From Chryseobacterium aureum (GTDB lineage: Bacteria > Bacteroidota > Bacteroidia > Flavobacteriales > Weeksellaceae), in NCBI RefSeq assembly GCF_003971235.1, contig NZ_CP034661.1, forward strand, positions 5,005,755 through 5,069,754: 64,000 nt of DNA. The letters are read 5' to 3'. Below, one piece after another: positions 7,420-17,067 of this stretch. The position numbers and the translations under genes were made by a program. Below the pieces are notes generated by a model. The model was given only the letters and a program-made list of their open reading frames with translations. It was not told the DNA's origin and ran no database searches. How positions within the stretch are numbered: position 1 is the stretch's first letter; each line of letters opens with the position of its first letter.

Positions 7420-9117
7420 ATGCAATTATCAGAACAAGAAATCATTAGAAGAGAAAAGCTGAATAAGCTTACTGAAATGGGGATTAATGCGTTCCCTGCG
7501 GATGAGTATATAATTACAGATACTACAGAATCTATAAAACAGGACTTTTCTGAAAGTAAACAGGTGAAGATCGCTGGTAGATTGATGTCGCGCAGAATTC
7601 AGGGGAAGGCTTCTTTTGCAGAATTGCAGGATTCTAAAGGAAAAATTCAGGTTTACTTTAACAGAGACGAGATCTGCCCGGGTGAAGATAAAGAACTTTA
7701 TAATGAAGTGTACAAGCACCTTTTGGATATTGGTGATATTATCGGTATCGAAGGAGAATTGTTTACGACTCAGGTAGGTGAGAAGACCGTCTTAGTAAAA
7801 AACTTTACGCTTCTTACAAAGGCTTTACGTCCTCTGCCTCAGGCAAAAACTGATGAAAACGGTGTTGTACATGACGGGTTTACAGATCCGGAATTAAGAT
7901 ACAGACAACGTTATGTAGATTTAACGGTAAATCCACAGGTTAAAGAAATTTTCGTGAAAAGAACAAAGCTGTTCAATGCCATGAGAACATTCTTTAATGA
8001 TGCAGGATACTTTGAAGTAGAAACTCCTATTTTACAGTCAATTCCTGGTGGAGCAGCTGCAAAACCGTTTATCACCCACCACAATGCGCTGGATATTCCA
8101 TTATATTTAAGAATTGCCAACGAATTATATCTGAAAAGATTAATCGTAGGTGGGTTTGATGGGGTGTATGAGTTCTCTAAAAACTTCAGAAATGAAGGAA
8201 TGGACAGAACGCACAACCCTGAGTTTACCGCTATGGAAATCTATGTAGCGTACAAAGATTACAACTGGATGATGGATTTCACTGAGAAATTACTGGAATT
8301 CTGTGCCATCCAGGTGAACGGGACTACAACAGCTACTTTCGGAGAACATAACGTAGACTTTAAAGCTCCTTATCCAAGAGTTTCCATGACAGAAGCGATC
8401 CAGAAATTTACAGGATTCGATATCACCGGAAAAACAGAGAAGGAATTATACGATTTCGCAAAATCTATCGGTATCGAAGTAAACGAGACGATGGGTAAAG
8501 GAAAATTAATCGATGAAATCTTCGGTGAGAAATGTGAAGGAAACTTCATTCAGCCGACCTTCATTACAGATTATCCGATCGAGATGTCTCCACTGACAAA
8601 GAAACACAGAAGCAAAGATGGTTTAACAGAGCGTTTTGAATTAATGGTATGTGGTAAAGAAATTGCAAACGCCTATTCAGAGCTTAATGATCCTATCGAT
8701 CAGAGAGAACGTTTTGAAGCACAGATGGCGTTATCTGAAAGAGGAGATGATGAAGCCATGTTCATTGATCAGGATTTCTTAAGAGCACTGGAATATGGTA
8801 TGCCGCCAACTTCAGGATTAGGTATCGGTATGGACCGATTAATCATGTTCTTAACGAACAATGCCTCTATCCAGGAAGTATTATTCTTCCCTCAGATGAG
8901 ACCAGAGAAAGCGGTTCCGCAAATTGAACTGGGAGAGGATGAAAAAGTAATCCTTGAAATCCTTAATTCTCAGGAAGACGCCATGTCTTTGGCTGAAGTA
9001 AAAGAAAGAAGTCAGCTGTCCGGTAAAAAATGGGATAAAGCTTCCAAAACTTTAACAAAGAATAATATTGTGAAAGTAGAGAAGATTGATGAAAACCTTT
9101 TGATGAAACTGGCTTAA
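7420..9117 (+). CDS. lysS: lysyl-tRNA synthetase, class II, with C-terminal extension
   Basis: LysS charges tRNA-Lys. The N-terminal OB-fold anticodon domain (KIAGRLMSRRIQGKASF) precedes a class II core with motif 2 (FRNEGMDRTHNPEFT) and motif 3 (GLGIGMDRLIMFL). The protein is 565 residues, about 60 longer than typical bacterial LysRS. After LFFPQMRPEK it carries a charged tail of about 70 residues (EDEKVILEILNSQEDAMSLA...) that could form a winged-helix-like unit. The gene has its own promoter and a strong terminator, so it is probably monocistronic. Confidence 0.97.
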   Translation: MQLSEQEIIRREKLNKLTEMGINAFPADEYIITDTTESIKQDFSESKQVKIAGRLMSRRIQGKASFAELQDSKGKIQVYFNRDEICPGEDKELYNEVYKHLLDIGDIIGIEGELFTTQVGEKTVLVKNFTLLTKALRPLPQAKTDENGVVHDGFTDPELRYRQRYVDLTVNPQVKEIFVKRTKLFNAMRTFFNDAGYFEVETPILQSIPGGAAAKPFITHHNALDIPLYLRIANELYLKRLIVGGFDGVYEFSKNFRNEGMDRTHNPEFTAMEIYVAYKDYNWMMDFTEKLLEFCAIQVNGTTTATFGEHNVDFKAPYPRVSMTEAIQKFTGFDITGKTEKELYDFAKSIGIEVNETMGKGKLIDEIFGEKCEGNFIQPTFITDYPIEMSPLTKKHRSKDGLTERFELMVCGKEIANAYSELNDPIDQRERFEAQMALSERGDDEAMFIDQDFLRALEYGMPPTSGLGIGMDRLIMFLTNNASIQEVLFFPQMRPEKAVPQIELGEDEKVILEILNSQEDAMSLAEVKERSQLSGKKWDKASKTLTKNNIVKVEKIDENLLMKLA

Positions 9118-9140
9118 GATTTCTCAGAAAATATAACTAT

Positions 9141-9177
9141 AAAAGGTACAGAGCTATTCTGTACCTTTTTCTTTTTT
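9141..9177 (+). terminator. lysS terminator
   Basis: AAGGTACAGA and TCTGTACCTT pair around a GCTAT loop and are followed by a T-rich tract. Nearly the same hairpin recurs at 15533 after gltD. The rest of the gap to gltB (9178-9407) is AT-rich with no gene. Confidence 0.9.
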
Positions 9178-9379
9178 TCAGCAGTAATTCCTGAAAGTAA
9201 TCCAGTAATTGTTCCGTGCTAGACTCAATAAAAATACTTTATTATTTAATATTTGTGTTTTTGTTAAGTTTTTGATATTATGTTTATTTATTGTTTTATT
9301 TTTTTAAGAAAAAAAAAGTTTTTTAGTGCTTTTTGATAAAATAAATGCAATTTAAATTCTTTAAGATTGTTCTTTTTAT

Positions 9380-9387
9380 TACATTTG
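9380..9387 (+). promoter_or_regulatory. -7 box for gltBD
   Basis: TACATTTG lies 20 nt upstream of the gltB ATG. No well-spaced -33 box is seen. Confidence 0.5.
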
Positions 9388-9407
9388 ATATGAAAATGAA
9401 CATGTAG

Positions 9408-12400
9408 ATGAATACAACACGAAAAAAAAATCCGGATAATTGTACAAAACATCAGGGTCTTTATGAGCCTGAATTTGAATTTGATTCCTGCGGAGTTGGT
9501 TTTGTAGCGAATATTAAAGGAGTAAAAAGTTATAAGATTGTAAGTGATGCTATTACCATGCTGGAGAACATGGAGCATCGTGGTGCTACCGGATATGAAA
9601 GTAATACCGGGGATGGTGCAGGGATACAAATCCAGATCCCCCATGAGCTTTTATATGATGAGGCATTAAACGTCGGAATAGATTTACCAGAATCCGGATA
9701 TTATGGTGTTGGAATGTTATTTTTTTCTCAGAATAATTTTATTCGGGAAGAATGTAAAGAGGTCATTGCACAGTCTGCAGACAAGTTACATCTTAAAATA
9801 TTAGGATATCGGCCTGTTCCGGTGAGTAATATTGATCTTGGGGATTTGGCAAAGAGTGTAGAACCAGTGATGGAGATGCTTTTTATAGAGCGTCCTTTTG
9901 ATGTAGATACTGAAAAAGATTTTGAGAGAAAGCTATTTATTTTTAAAAATTATATTTCTCATCAGATGACCAGTATTACAAATAATGATCCTATTGGGTT
10001 TTATGTAGCTTCCTTCTCCTGTAAAAAGCTTATTTATAAAGGTCAGTTGAGAAGTATTCAGGTTCGGAATTATTTTAAAGACCTTACCAATCCTAAAATT
10101 CGTTCTGCATTTGGAATGGTACACTCCCGTTTTGCCACCAATACTTCACCTACATGGAGCTTGGCACAGCCATTTAGATTTTTGGCGCATAATGGGGAAA
10201 TCAATACCTTAGGGGGAAATCTTAATTGGTTAAGATCTTCTGAAAAGATGTTCCAAAGCCCATTTTTTACCCCTCAGGAAATGGATATGCTTCTCCCTTT
10301 AACAAAACCGGGGCAGTCAGATTCTTCATATCTCGATAATATGGTAGAGCTGTTGTACCATTCGGGACGGTCGCTTCCTCATACAATGATGATGCTGATT
10401 CCTGAAGCATGGGATGGACATGAGCAGATGGAGCATTACAAAAAAGATTTCTATGAGTTTCATGCCTGCCTGATGGAGCCCTGGGATGGGCCAGCTTCCA
10501 TTTCCTTTACAGATGGCGATATGATAGGAGCTACGCTGGATAGAAACGGGCTTCGTCCCTCACGATATTGTATTACATCAGATGATTTGGTCATTATGGC
10601 ATCCGAATCGGGAGCATTATCCGTAGATCCCCAAAAAATAATTAGAAAGGGGCATCTTCAGCCGGGTAAAATGTTTCTTGTAGACATGAAAAAAGGAGCA
10701 ATCATCAGTGATGATGAATTAAAAAAAGAAATATGTACCTCAAAACCCTACCGTGAATGGTTGGACAGTATGAGGATTAATATCACCGAATTACCCAACC
10801 CTAAAATTCGGTTCAATAAACTTCAGACAGAAGATATTTTTAAGTATCAGAAGGCATTCGGATATTCCAGAGAAGATTTGGATGGAGTGATTAAAGAAAT
10901 GGCGTCTCATGGTAAAGAACCAATCGGTTCAATGGGTTTTGATGTTCCGTTAGCTGTGTTGAGTGAGAAGCCACAGCACTTGAGCTCATATTTCAAACAG
11001 TTATTTGCCCAGGTCACCAATCCACCGATAGATCCGATAAGGGAAAAACTGGTCATGTCTTTGACTACAATTATAGGAGGAAATGGCAATCTTTTAGAAG
11101 AGGATAAAAACTTTGCCCATTCTATCAAACTGGACAACCCTATTATTAATAATAATCAGCTTGAAAAATTAAGAAGTGTTGATACAGGTAGATTTCAAGC
11201 CAAAACGATTTATACTTATTTTAATGCAAGAGGAAAAGAAGGTGAACTAAAAAAAGCGATCGACAGGATTTGCAGGTATGCGGTAGATGCAGTAGATGAT
11301 GGATTTGAAGTAATTATACTTTCGGATCGGTCACTGGATTCTCAGCATGCATCTATTCCTTCATTACTGGCCTGTTCGGCGGTACACCATCATTTGATCA
11401 GAAAAGGTATCCGTAGAAAGATCGGTTTGGTAATGGAGGTTGGAGATGTTTGGGAGGTTCATCATTTTGCTGCGTTATTAGGATTTGGAGCAACGGCAAT
11501 TAATCCTTATCTGGCATTGGCAAGTATCAGACAAATGTTTGATGATGGGGAATTTGAAGAAGAAGATTTACTAAGGCTAAAAGATAATTATAAAAAAGCA
11601 GTAGGAGATGGGCTTTTAAAGATATTTTCTAAAATGGGAGTTTCCACGTTGCAATCTTATCATGGAGCACAAATTTTTGAAATTATAGGGTTGAATAAAC
11701 TTGTGGTCAATACATGCTTTACAGGGGCTGTTTCCAGAATTGAAGGTATTGGATTTGATGAAATTGCGAAGGAAGCTTTGATAAAGCATCAGGATGCATT
11801 TAAAGAGGATATGGAAAACTCCTTACTAGATACAGGAGGTATTTACCAGTGGAGAAGTAATAATGAATATCATCAGTTTAATCCACAGTCGATTCACTTA
11901 CTTCAACAGTCTGCTTGGAACAATGACTATGGTATTTTTAAAAAATATTCAAGGCTTGTCAATCAGCAAATGGGTAAAGCATCTCTATTGAGGGGGTTAC
12001 TGGAATTTAAAAATGACAGAGAGCCCATTTCGTTGGAAGAAGTTGAGCCCATAGAAAACATAATGAAACGTTTCGCAACAGGAGCAATGTCTTTTGGGTC
12101 TATTTCGTGGGAGGCACATACCACCTTGGCAATTGCAATGAATAGGATAGGGGCAAAAAGTAATACAGGAGAAGGAGGAGAGGATGAAGCGAGGTATACA
12201 CCCGGCAAGAATGGAGATAACCTGCGTTCTTCCATTAAACAGGTTGCTTCTGGGAGATTTGGGGTTACTGCCAGATACCTTGCAGAAGCAGACGAAATCC
12301 AAATAAAGATGGCTCAGGGCGCTAAGCCGGGAGAAGGCGGACAATTATCGGGGGATAAGGTGGATTCGTGGATTGGTAAAACGAGACACTCGACACCTGG

Positions 12401-13937
12401 TGTTGGACTGATTTCTCCACCGCCACATCATGATATTTATTCTATTGAAGATTTAGCTCAGCTTATCTTTGATTTAAAAAATGCTAACCGCCATGCCCGG
12501 TTATCGGTGAAGTTAGTTTCCAAAGCAGGAGTAGGAACTATAGCTTCGGGGGTTGCAAAGGCAAAAGCAGATCATATTCTGATTTCGGGATATGATGGAG
12601 GTACAGGCGCATCACCTTTAGGCTCAATCCGTCATACCGGATTGCCTTGGGAGCTTGGATTGGCTGAAACCCATCAGACTTTGATTAAAAATAAACTGAG
12701 ACAAAGAGTTACTCTGCAGGTTGACGGGCAGATGAAAACAGGACGCGATTTGGCTATAGCTACTTTGTTAGGGGCAGAAGAGTGGGGAATTGCCACTTCT
12801 GCGCTCATTGTTGAAGGCTGTATACTGATGAGGAAATGTCATTTGAATACTTGTCCTGTAGGAATTGCCACTCAAAAGGAAGAATTAAGAAAAAAATTCA
12901 AGGGAAAAGCTGAACACCTGGTGAATTATTTTAAATTTCTTGCGATGGAAGTTCGTGAGATTATGGCTAATTTAGGTTTCAGAACCATTGATGAAATGGT
13001 AGGGCAGTCTCAATGCCTTGAAAGAAAAACAAATATTACCTTCTGGAAACATCAAAAGATAGACCTAAGCCGGATTCTTTATAAAATAGAAACCGATTTG
13101 CCGGTAATTAAATCTGAAGAACAGGATGCTGGGCTGGATCATTCTATTTCCTGGAAAATGGTGGAAGCTGCTCAATACGCCCTTCAAAATAATATATCGA
13201 TGGAAGCAGAATTTGATATAAAAAATACGGATCGTACAGTTGGTACTATTCTTTCCCACGAATTAACCAAAATTTACAAGTCTGAGGGAATGAATGAACA
13301 TTCATTGCTATTTAATTTTAAAGGAACCGCAGGGCAAAGTTTTGGAGCATTTTGTAATAAAGGGATGACTATGCGTCTGGAAGGAGACGCTAATGACTAT
13401 TTAGGGAAAGGGCTTTCTGGTGCTCAGCTGATTATTTTTCCGCATAAAGAGGCTGTTATCAATGCCAATGAAAATAGTATTGTTGGAAATGTTGCTTTAT
13501 ATGGAGCCACTTCTGGAAAAGTATTTATCAGCGGTATCGCAGGAGAGCGTTTTGCCGTTCGGAATTCTGGAGCTACTGCAGTGGTGGAAGGAATTGGTGA
13601 TCACGGATGTGAATATATGACCGGAGGGAAAGTTATTGTTCTGGGAGGAGTCGGAAGAAATTTTGGCGCAGGAATGAGCGGAGGCATTGCTTATGTATGG
13701 GATGTAAATAAAACTTTAGAATATCATTTTAATCCTGATATGGCGGATCTGGAATCTATTACAGAGGATGATAAAGAATCGATCTTTAATCTGATCAAGG
13801 AACATTCTGAAAATACAGGAAGCGCATTAGCAGAATACATAATAAGTGATTGGGATAACAGCTGTAAGCATTTTACAAAAGTGTATCCGAGAGAATATAA
13901 GAAAGTGATTGAAAACCAGATAAATGATATTACGTAA
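9408..13937 (+). CDS. gltB: glutamate synthase, large (alpha) subunit
   Basis: GltB makes two glutamates from glutamine and 2-oxoglutarate with electrons delivered through GltD. The 1509-residue protein has the usual full length. A short propeptide precedes the N-terminal nucleophile Cys28 (FDSCGVGFVANI) of the amidotransferase domain. A central domain and the FMN/2-oxoglutarate synthase domain follow (GEGGEDEARYTPGKNGD, SVKLVSKAGVGTIASGVAKA, GYDGGTGASPL), with the iron-sulfur segment CHLNTCPVGIATQ, and then the C-terminal beta-helix (GATSGKVFISGIAGERFAVR). The stop overlaps the gltD start by one base. Confidence 0.97.
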   Translation: MNTTRKKNPDNCTKHQGLYEPEFEFDSCGVGFVANIKGVKSYKIVSDAITMLENMEHRGATGYESNTGDGAGIQIQIPHELLYDEALNVGIDLPESGYYGVGMLFFSQNNFIREECKEVIAQSADKLHLKILGYRPVPVSNIDLGDLAKSVEPVMEMLFIERPFDVDTEKDFERKLFIFKNYISHQMTSITNNDPIGFYVASFSCKKLIYKGQLRSIQVRNYFKDLTNPKIRSAFGMVHSRFATNTSPTWSLAQPFRFLAHNGEINTLGGNLNWLRSSEKMFQSPFFTPQEMDMLLPLTKPGQSDSSYLDNMVELLYHSGRSLPHTMMMLIPEAWDGHEQMEHYKKDFYEFHACLMEPWDGPASISFTDGDMIGATLDRNGLRPSRYCITSDDLVIMASESGALSVDPQKIIRKGHLQPGKMFLVDMKKGAIISDDELKKEICTSKPYREWLDSMRINITELPNPKIRFNKLQTEDIFKYQKAFGYSREDLDGVIKEMASHGKEPIGSMGFDVPLAVLSEKPQHLSSYFKQLFAQVTNPPIDPIREKLVMSLTTIIGGNGNLLEEDKNFAHSIKLDNPIINNNQLEKLRSVDTGRFQAKTIYTYFNARGKEGELKKAIDRICRYAVDAVDDGFEVIILSDRSLDSQHASIPSLLACSAVHHHLIRKGIRRKIGLVMEVGDVWEVHHFAALLGFGATAINPYLALASIRQMFDDGEFEEEDLLRLKDNYKKAVGDGLLKIFSKMGVSTLQSYHGAQIFEIIGLNKLVVNTCFTGAVSRIEGIGFDEIAKEALIKHQDAFKEDMENSLLDTGGIYQWRSNNEYHQFNPQSIHLLQQSAWNNDYGIFKKYSRLVNQQMGKASLLRGLLEFKNDREPISLEEVEPIENIMKRFATGAMSFGSISWEAHTTLAIAMNRIGAKSNTGEGGEDEARYTPGKNGDNLRSSIKQVASGRFGVTARYLAEADEIQIKMAQGAKPGEGGQLSGDKVDSWIGKTRHSTPGVGLISPPPHHDIYSIEDLAQLIFDLKNANRHARLSVKLVSKAGVGTIASGVAKAKADHILISGYDGGTGASPLGSIRHTGLPWELGLAETHQTLIKNKLRQRVTLQVDGQMKTGRDLAIATLLGAEEWGIATSALIVEGCILMRKCHLNTCPVGIATQKEELRKKFKGKAEHLVNYFKFLAMEVREIMANLGFRTIDEMVGQSQCLERKTNITFWKHQKIDLSRILYKIETDLPVIKSEEQDAGLDHSISWKMVEAAQYALQNNISMEAEFDIKNTDRTVGTILSHELTKIYKSEGMNEHSLLFNFKGTAGQSFGAFCNKGMTMRLEGDANDYLGKGLSGAQLIIFPHKEAVINANENSIVGNVALYGATSGKVFISGIAGERFAVRNSGATAVVEGIGDHGCEYMTGGKVIVLGGVGRNFGAGMSGGIAYVWDVNKTLEYHFNPDMADLESITEDDKESIFNLIKEHSENTGSALAEYIISDWDNSCKHFTKVYPREYKKVIENQINDIT

Positions 13938-15373
13938 TGGGGAAGATAGATGGATTTTTATTATATGAGAGGGAACTTCCTTCTAAACTGGATGTTGAAA
14001 AGAGGCTTAAGGATTATAAAGAATTTATTCAGAAGCCTTCTGATCAGCAGTTGAATTGTCAATCGGCAAGATGTATGGACTGTGGAGTTCCGTTTTGCCA
14101 GAGTGGCTGCCCCCTGGGAAATCTCATTCCAGAGTTTAATGAAGCCGTATATAAAAAACAATGGCAAAAAGCATATCAGATTTTAATATCTACCAATAAT
14201 TTTCCTGAGTTTACCGGAAGAATTTGTCCTGCTCCCTGCGAAAGTGCATGTGTTTTGGGAATTAATGATAAGGCGGTTACCATTGAGGAAATAGAAAAGA
14301 ATATTATAGAAATAGCTTTCGAGAAAGGCTTTGCCAAGCCAAGACTTCCCAAGCTGAAAACAGATAAAAAGGTTGCGGTAGTAGGTTCCGGACCCGCCGG
14401 ATTGGCAGCAGCATATCAATTGAACCAGATGGGGTATACTACGACAGTTTTTGAAAGAGATCCTGAAATAGGAGGATTATTAAGGTTTGGAATACCGGAT
14501 TTTAAACTGGATAAAAATATTGTAGAACGCAGAGTTCAATGGATGAAAGAAGAAGGAGTTGAATTTTGTACCGGAATTAACGTTGGTGTCAATTACGCTG
14601 TAGAAGAATTGAACCGTAATTTTGATGCAATTGTATTAGCAACAGGAAGTACTGTTCCCAAAGACCTGATCATTCCCAACCGGGATGCAAAAGGTATTTA
14701 TTTCGCTATGGATTTTCTTAAACAAAGCAATAAAAAAGTAAGCGGGATTCCTTTTGAAGAAGAAGAAATTAATACGAAAGGAAAAAAAGTAGTGGTCATA
14801 GGAGGTGGAGATACAGGGTCCGATTGTATAGGAACTTCTAACCGTCAGGGAGCAGAAGTTGTATATCAGATTTATTATAAACCTATGCAGCCAACAGAAC
14901 GGGATGGAACGATGCCATGGCCGAGTTATCCTGCTCTACTGCAGATTACTTCCTCCCATGAGGAGGGGTGTGATCGTATGTGGTCTGTGAATTCAAAAGA
15001 ATTTGTGAAAGATGAACATGGAACCCTAAAGGGAATTCGCTTGGTGGAAGCAGAATGGACTAAAGATTCTGATGAAGGAAAATGGAACTTATACACTGAA
15101 AAACCAGCATCTGAATTTGTTCTCGAATGTGATATTATTTTTATTGCCTTAGGATATACGCATGTGGAGCATAAAGGGCTGGTGGAAGCATTAGATATTC
15201 ACCTCGATCCAAAAGGAAACTTAATCGGGAATAATAAAGAATATAAAACCAATCAGGATAAAATTTTTACCTGTGGTGATGCCCGAAAAGGACAAAGCCT
15301 TGTAGTATGGGCTATTGCGGAAGGCAGACAATGCGCAGAGAAAATTGATGAGTTTTTTAAAAGTAAATACTGA
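13937..15373 (+). CDS. gltD: glutamate synthase, small (beta) subunit
   Basis: GltD is the FAD- and NADPH-binding subunit that feeds electrons to GltB. In its 478 residues, the N-terminal Cys-rich region (CMDCGVPFCQSGCPLGN and CPAPCESACVLG) holds iron-sulfur ligands. The FAD Rossmann motif VAVVGSGPAGLAAAYQL and the NAD(P) motif VVVIGGGDTGSDCIGT follow. The C-terminal GDARKGQSLVVWAIAEGR is the FAD-contacting end. It overlaps gltB by 1 nt, so subunits are probably coupled in translation. Confidence 0.97.
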   Translation: MGKIDGFLLYERELPSKLDVEKRLKDYKEFIQKPSDQQLNCQSARCMDCGVPFCQSGCPLGNLIPEFNEAVYKKQWQKAYQILISTNNFPEFTGRICPAPCESACVLGINDKAVTIEEIEKNIIEIAFEKGFAKPRLPKLKTDKKVAVVGSGPAGLAAAYQLNQMGYTTTVFERDPEIGGLLRFGIPDFKLDKNIVERRVQWMKEEGVEFCTGINVGVNYAVEELNRNFDAIVLATGSTVPKDLIIPNRDAKGIYFAMDFLKQSNKKVSGIPFEEEEINTKGKKVVVIGGGDTGSDCIGTSNRQGAEVVYQIYYKPMQPTERDGTMPWPSYPALLQITSSHEEGCDRMWSVNSKEFVKDEHGTLKGIRLVEAEWTKDSDEGKWNLYTEKPASEFVLECDIIFIALGYTHVEHKGLVEALDIHLDPKGNLIGNNKEYKTNQDKIFTCGDARKGQSLVVWAIAEGRQCAEKIDEFFKSKY

Positions 15374-15532
15374 AATATCTGAATTCTGATTGGGTATTTA
15401 AGAAATTTAAATGGGCAGCTGAAAGATGGAAGTAGGTGATTGTATACAGATTCGAGCTTTTGATCCCGAATTTATTTTCTTCAATGGCCAAATGTGGGCA
15501 CCAGACAAAATTGATAAAGAAATAAAAATAGC

Positions 15533-15566
15533 AGGTACAGAGTTATTCTGTACCTTTTTCTTTTTT
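15533..15566 (+). terminator. gltD-side terminator, near copy of the lysS terminator
   Basis: AGGTACAGA-GTTAT-TCTGTACCT is followed by a T-rich tract. It overlaps the stop codon and last codons of the convergent ClbS/DfsB-like gene (stop at 15543). About 30 bases match the hairpin after lysS at 9143. Confidence 0.85.
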
Positions 15567-16058
15567 CCATTTCCGGAGCTGTATTCTAAAATTTTTAAAA
15601 GGAGCAACTGTATTGATATGTATCCATTTCCATACGGGCCATTTAGCGGGCGTTGTTGCCCATTTTCTTTGTTCAGGTTCAAACAGGGTTTTGTCATCAA
15701 GGCTCTCAATCCATTTTATAATTTCATCGACTTGCTTTTGTAAGAGATCTCTTTGTTCTGCCAGATTATAGGAGCTATATTGCTCATAGAAAGACTGATA
15801 TAATCCTTTTAAATTATTCCATTTATATTCAGGAGTAGGTGTTTTCACTTCCTTTCCTTTCTTTTCATCAGCTTCCCACTGTAGGAGCAGTTGGGTCCAG
15901 CCAATCTGATAGGATATATTTTGGGCTGGTGTTTTATCAACCCCTACTTTTAGCCAATCTTTTTCATTTTCTTTAATATCATCGAATTCCTTGTTGTAAA
16001 GAAGGAACCTTTTTTTTATTTCTTCAATAAGTTCAGTTTTGTCTTTATAACCTTTCAT
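15543..16058 (-). CDS. ClbS/DfsB-like four-helix bundle protein (DUF1706)
   Basis: This 171-residue soluble protein looks like the ClbS/DfsB family: an N-terminal helix KTELIEEIKKRFLLYNKEFD, a central NISYQIGWTQLLLQWE helix, and the C-terminal signature WPVWKWIHINTVAPFKNFR. ClbS itself protects against the genotoxin colibactin as a cyclopropane hydrolase, but most relatives have unknown substrates, so no substrate is claimed. The stop codon sits inside the bidirectional hairpin at 15533. It starts 4 nt before the cydB stop, so it may be co-transcribed behind cydAB. Confidence 0.75.
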   Translation of the reverse strand: MKGYKDKTELIEEIKKRFLLYNKEFDDIKENEKDWLKVGVDKTPAQNISYQIGWTQLLLQWEADEKKGKEVKTPTPEYKWNNLKGLYQSFYEQYSSYNLAEQRDLLQKQVDEIIKWIESLDDKTLFEPEQRKWATTPAKWPVWKWIHINTVAPFKNFRIQLRKWKKEKGTE

Positions 16059-16062
16059 AGTA

Positions 16063-17067
16063 TTATTTTCTAAGCTTACTGAAAGAAGCCATCAAATAAA
16101 ATAAAAACGGCAGAATAAATAAAGATCCCAGCATCAATGCCCAGCCTAATGCAGCAATAGTTTTAGGCGGTGCCATATGCTCTAGCAATGAAAGATGCTG
16201 TCCGTTACCTAACAGTATAATATCCGGGTTATGCTGATACGTAGCGGCCACAAGAATCATCACCATCTGAAAGCCTGCAAGAGCTCTCACCGGAAGTAAT
16301 TTTTGGCGGTTCATTGCTCTTAGGACAAGTAATAGCGCAATCGTAGCAAAAGCTATAGCCATTATACCCAAGGGTTTGGAGAATACCCACATTAAAAGAG
16401 GAATATCTGAAATATAAGCAGTAACAAATACCAGAATTCCTGTAATCACTACAAAGATCATCGTCTGTTTGGATTTTCTTATCATCAGTAACAGATCGGC
16501 TTTATCACGGGTTTCTCTCAATGAAAAAATAGAAGCAAGATAGGCACAAAGCGCTACTGTAAATAAACCGACAGAAACTCCAAACCAGTTCAGCCAGCTG
16601 AACACATACAAATCCAGGAAACCTTCCGCATCAGGATTGATAGAATGCGAAACCGTTGCCGCAGCAATTAATCCTAAAAAGAAAGGCGTTAAAAGACTTG
16701 CATAGTAAAAAATCTGGGTATATAAAACCTGCCAGTTATCCTTTACCGCATCATAATGCCTGAATGTAAATGCTGTTCCTCTTGCAATAATTCCCATAAG
16801 CATCAATACCAAAGGAATGTGGAGATAAGTAGACATTGTGGTATAAATTTCAGGAAACCCTACAAAGAGAATGACAATCGCGATAATCAGCCACATATGA
16901 TTGGCTTCCCACACAGGAGCTATGGATTCATACATGATTTCCTGGGTCTTGTTTCTGGCTTTTTTATGGGTGAATAACTCTACAATTCCAGCTCCGAAAT
17001 CAGCTCCGCCCAGAATAATATAAAGACATATGGAAAGCCATAGAAAACCTATTACAACGTAAATCAT
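16063..17067 (-). CDS. cydB: cytochrome bd oxidase subunit II
   Basis: CydB pairs with CydA in the bd-type quinol oxidase, a high-oxygen-affinity terminal oxidase of the inner membrane. The 334 residues contain eight or nine hydrophobic segments and the conserved N-terminus IGFLWLSICLYIILGGADFGAGIVEL. YESIAPVWEANHMWLI is a signature of the family. Its ATG overlaps the cydA stop (ATGA at 17064-17067), supporting co-translation. No small cydX gene is recognisable downstream. Confidence 0.96.
   Translation of the reverse strand: MIYVVIGFLWLSICLYIILGGADFGAGIVELFTHKKARNKTQEIMYESIAPVWEANHMWLIIAIVILFVGFPEIYTTMSTYLHIPLVLMLMGIIARGTAFTFRHYDAVKDNWQVLYTQIFYYASLLTPFFLGLIAAATVSHSINPDAEGFLDLYVFSWLNWFGVSVGLFTVALCAYLASIFSLRETRDKADLLLMIRKSKQTMIFVVITGILVFVTAYISDIPLLMWVFSKPLGIMAIAFATIALLLVLRAMNRQKLLPVRALAGFQMVMILVAATYQHNPDIILLGNGQHLSLLEHMAPPKTIAALGWALMLGSLFILPFLFYLMASFSKLRK

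Noticed and set aside
15426..15743. A 105-codon plus-strand frame after gltD (MEVGDCIQIRAFDPEF...)
   Set aside because: It runs through the terminator hairpin and over the antisense of the ClbS/DfsB-like gene. I recognise no domain; the first 40 codons might be a remnant but support is too weak.
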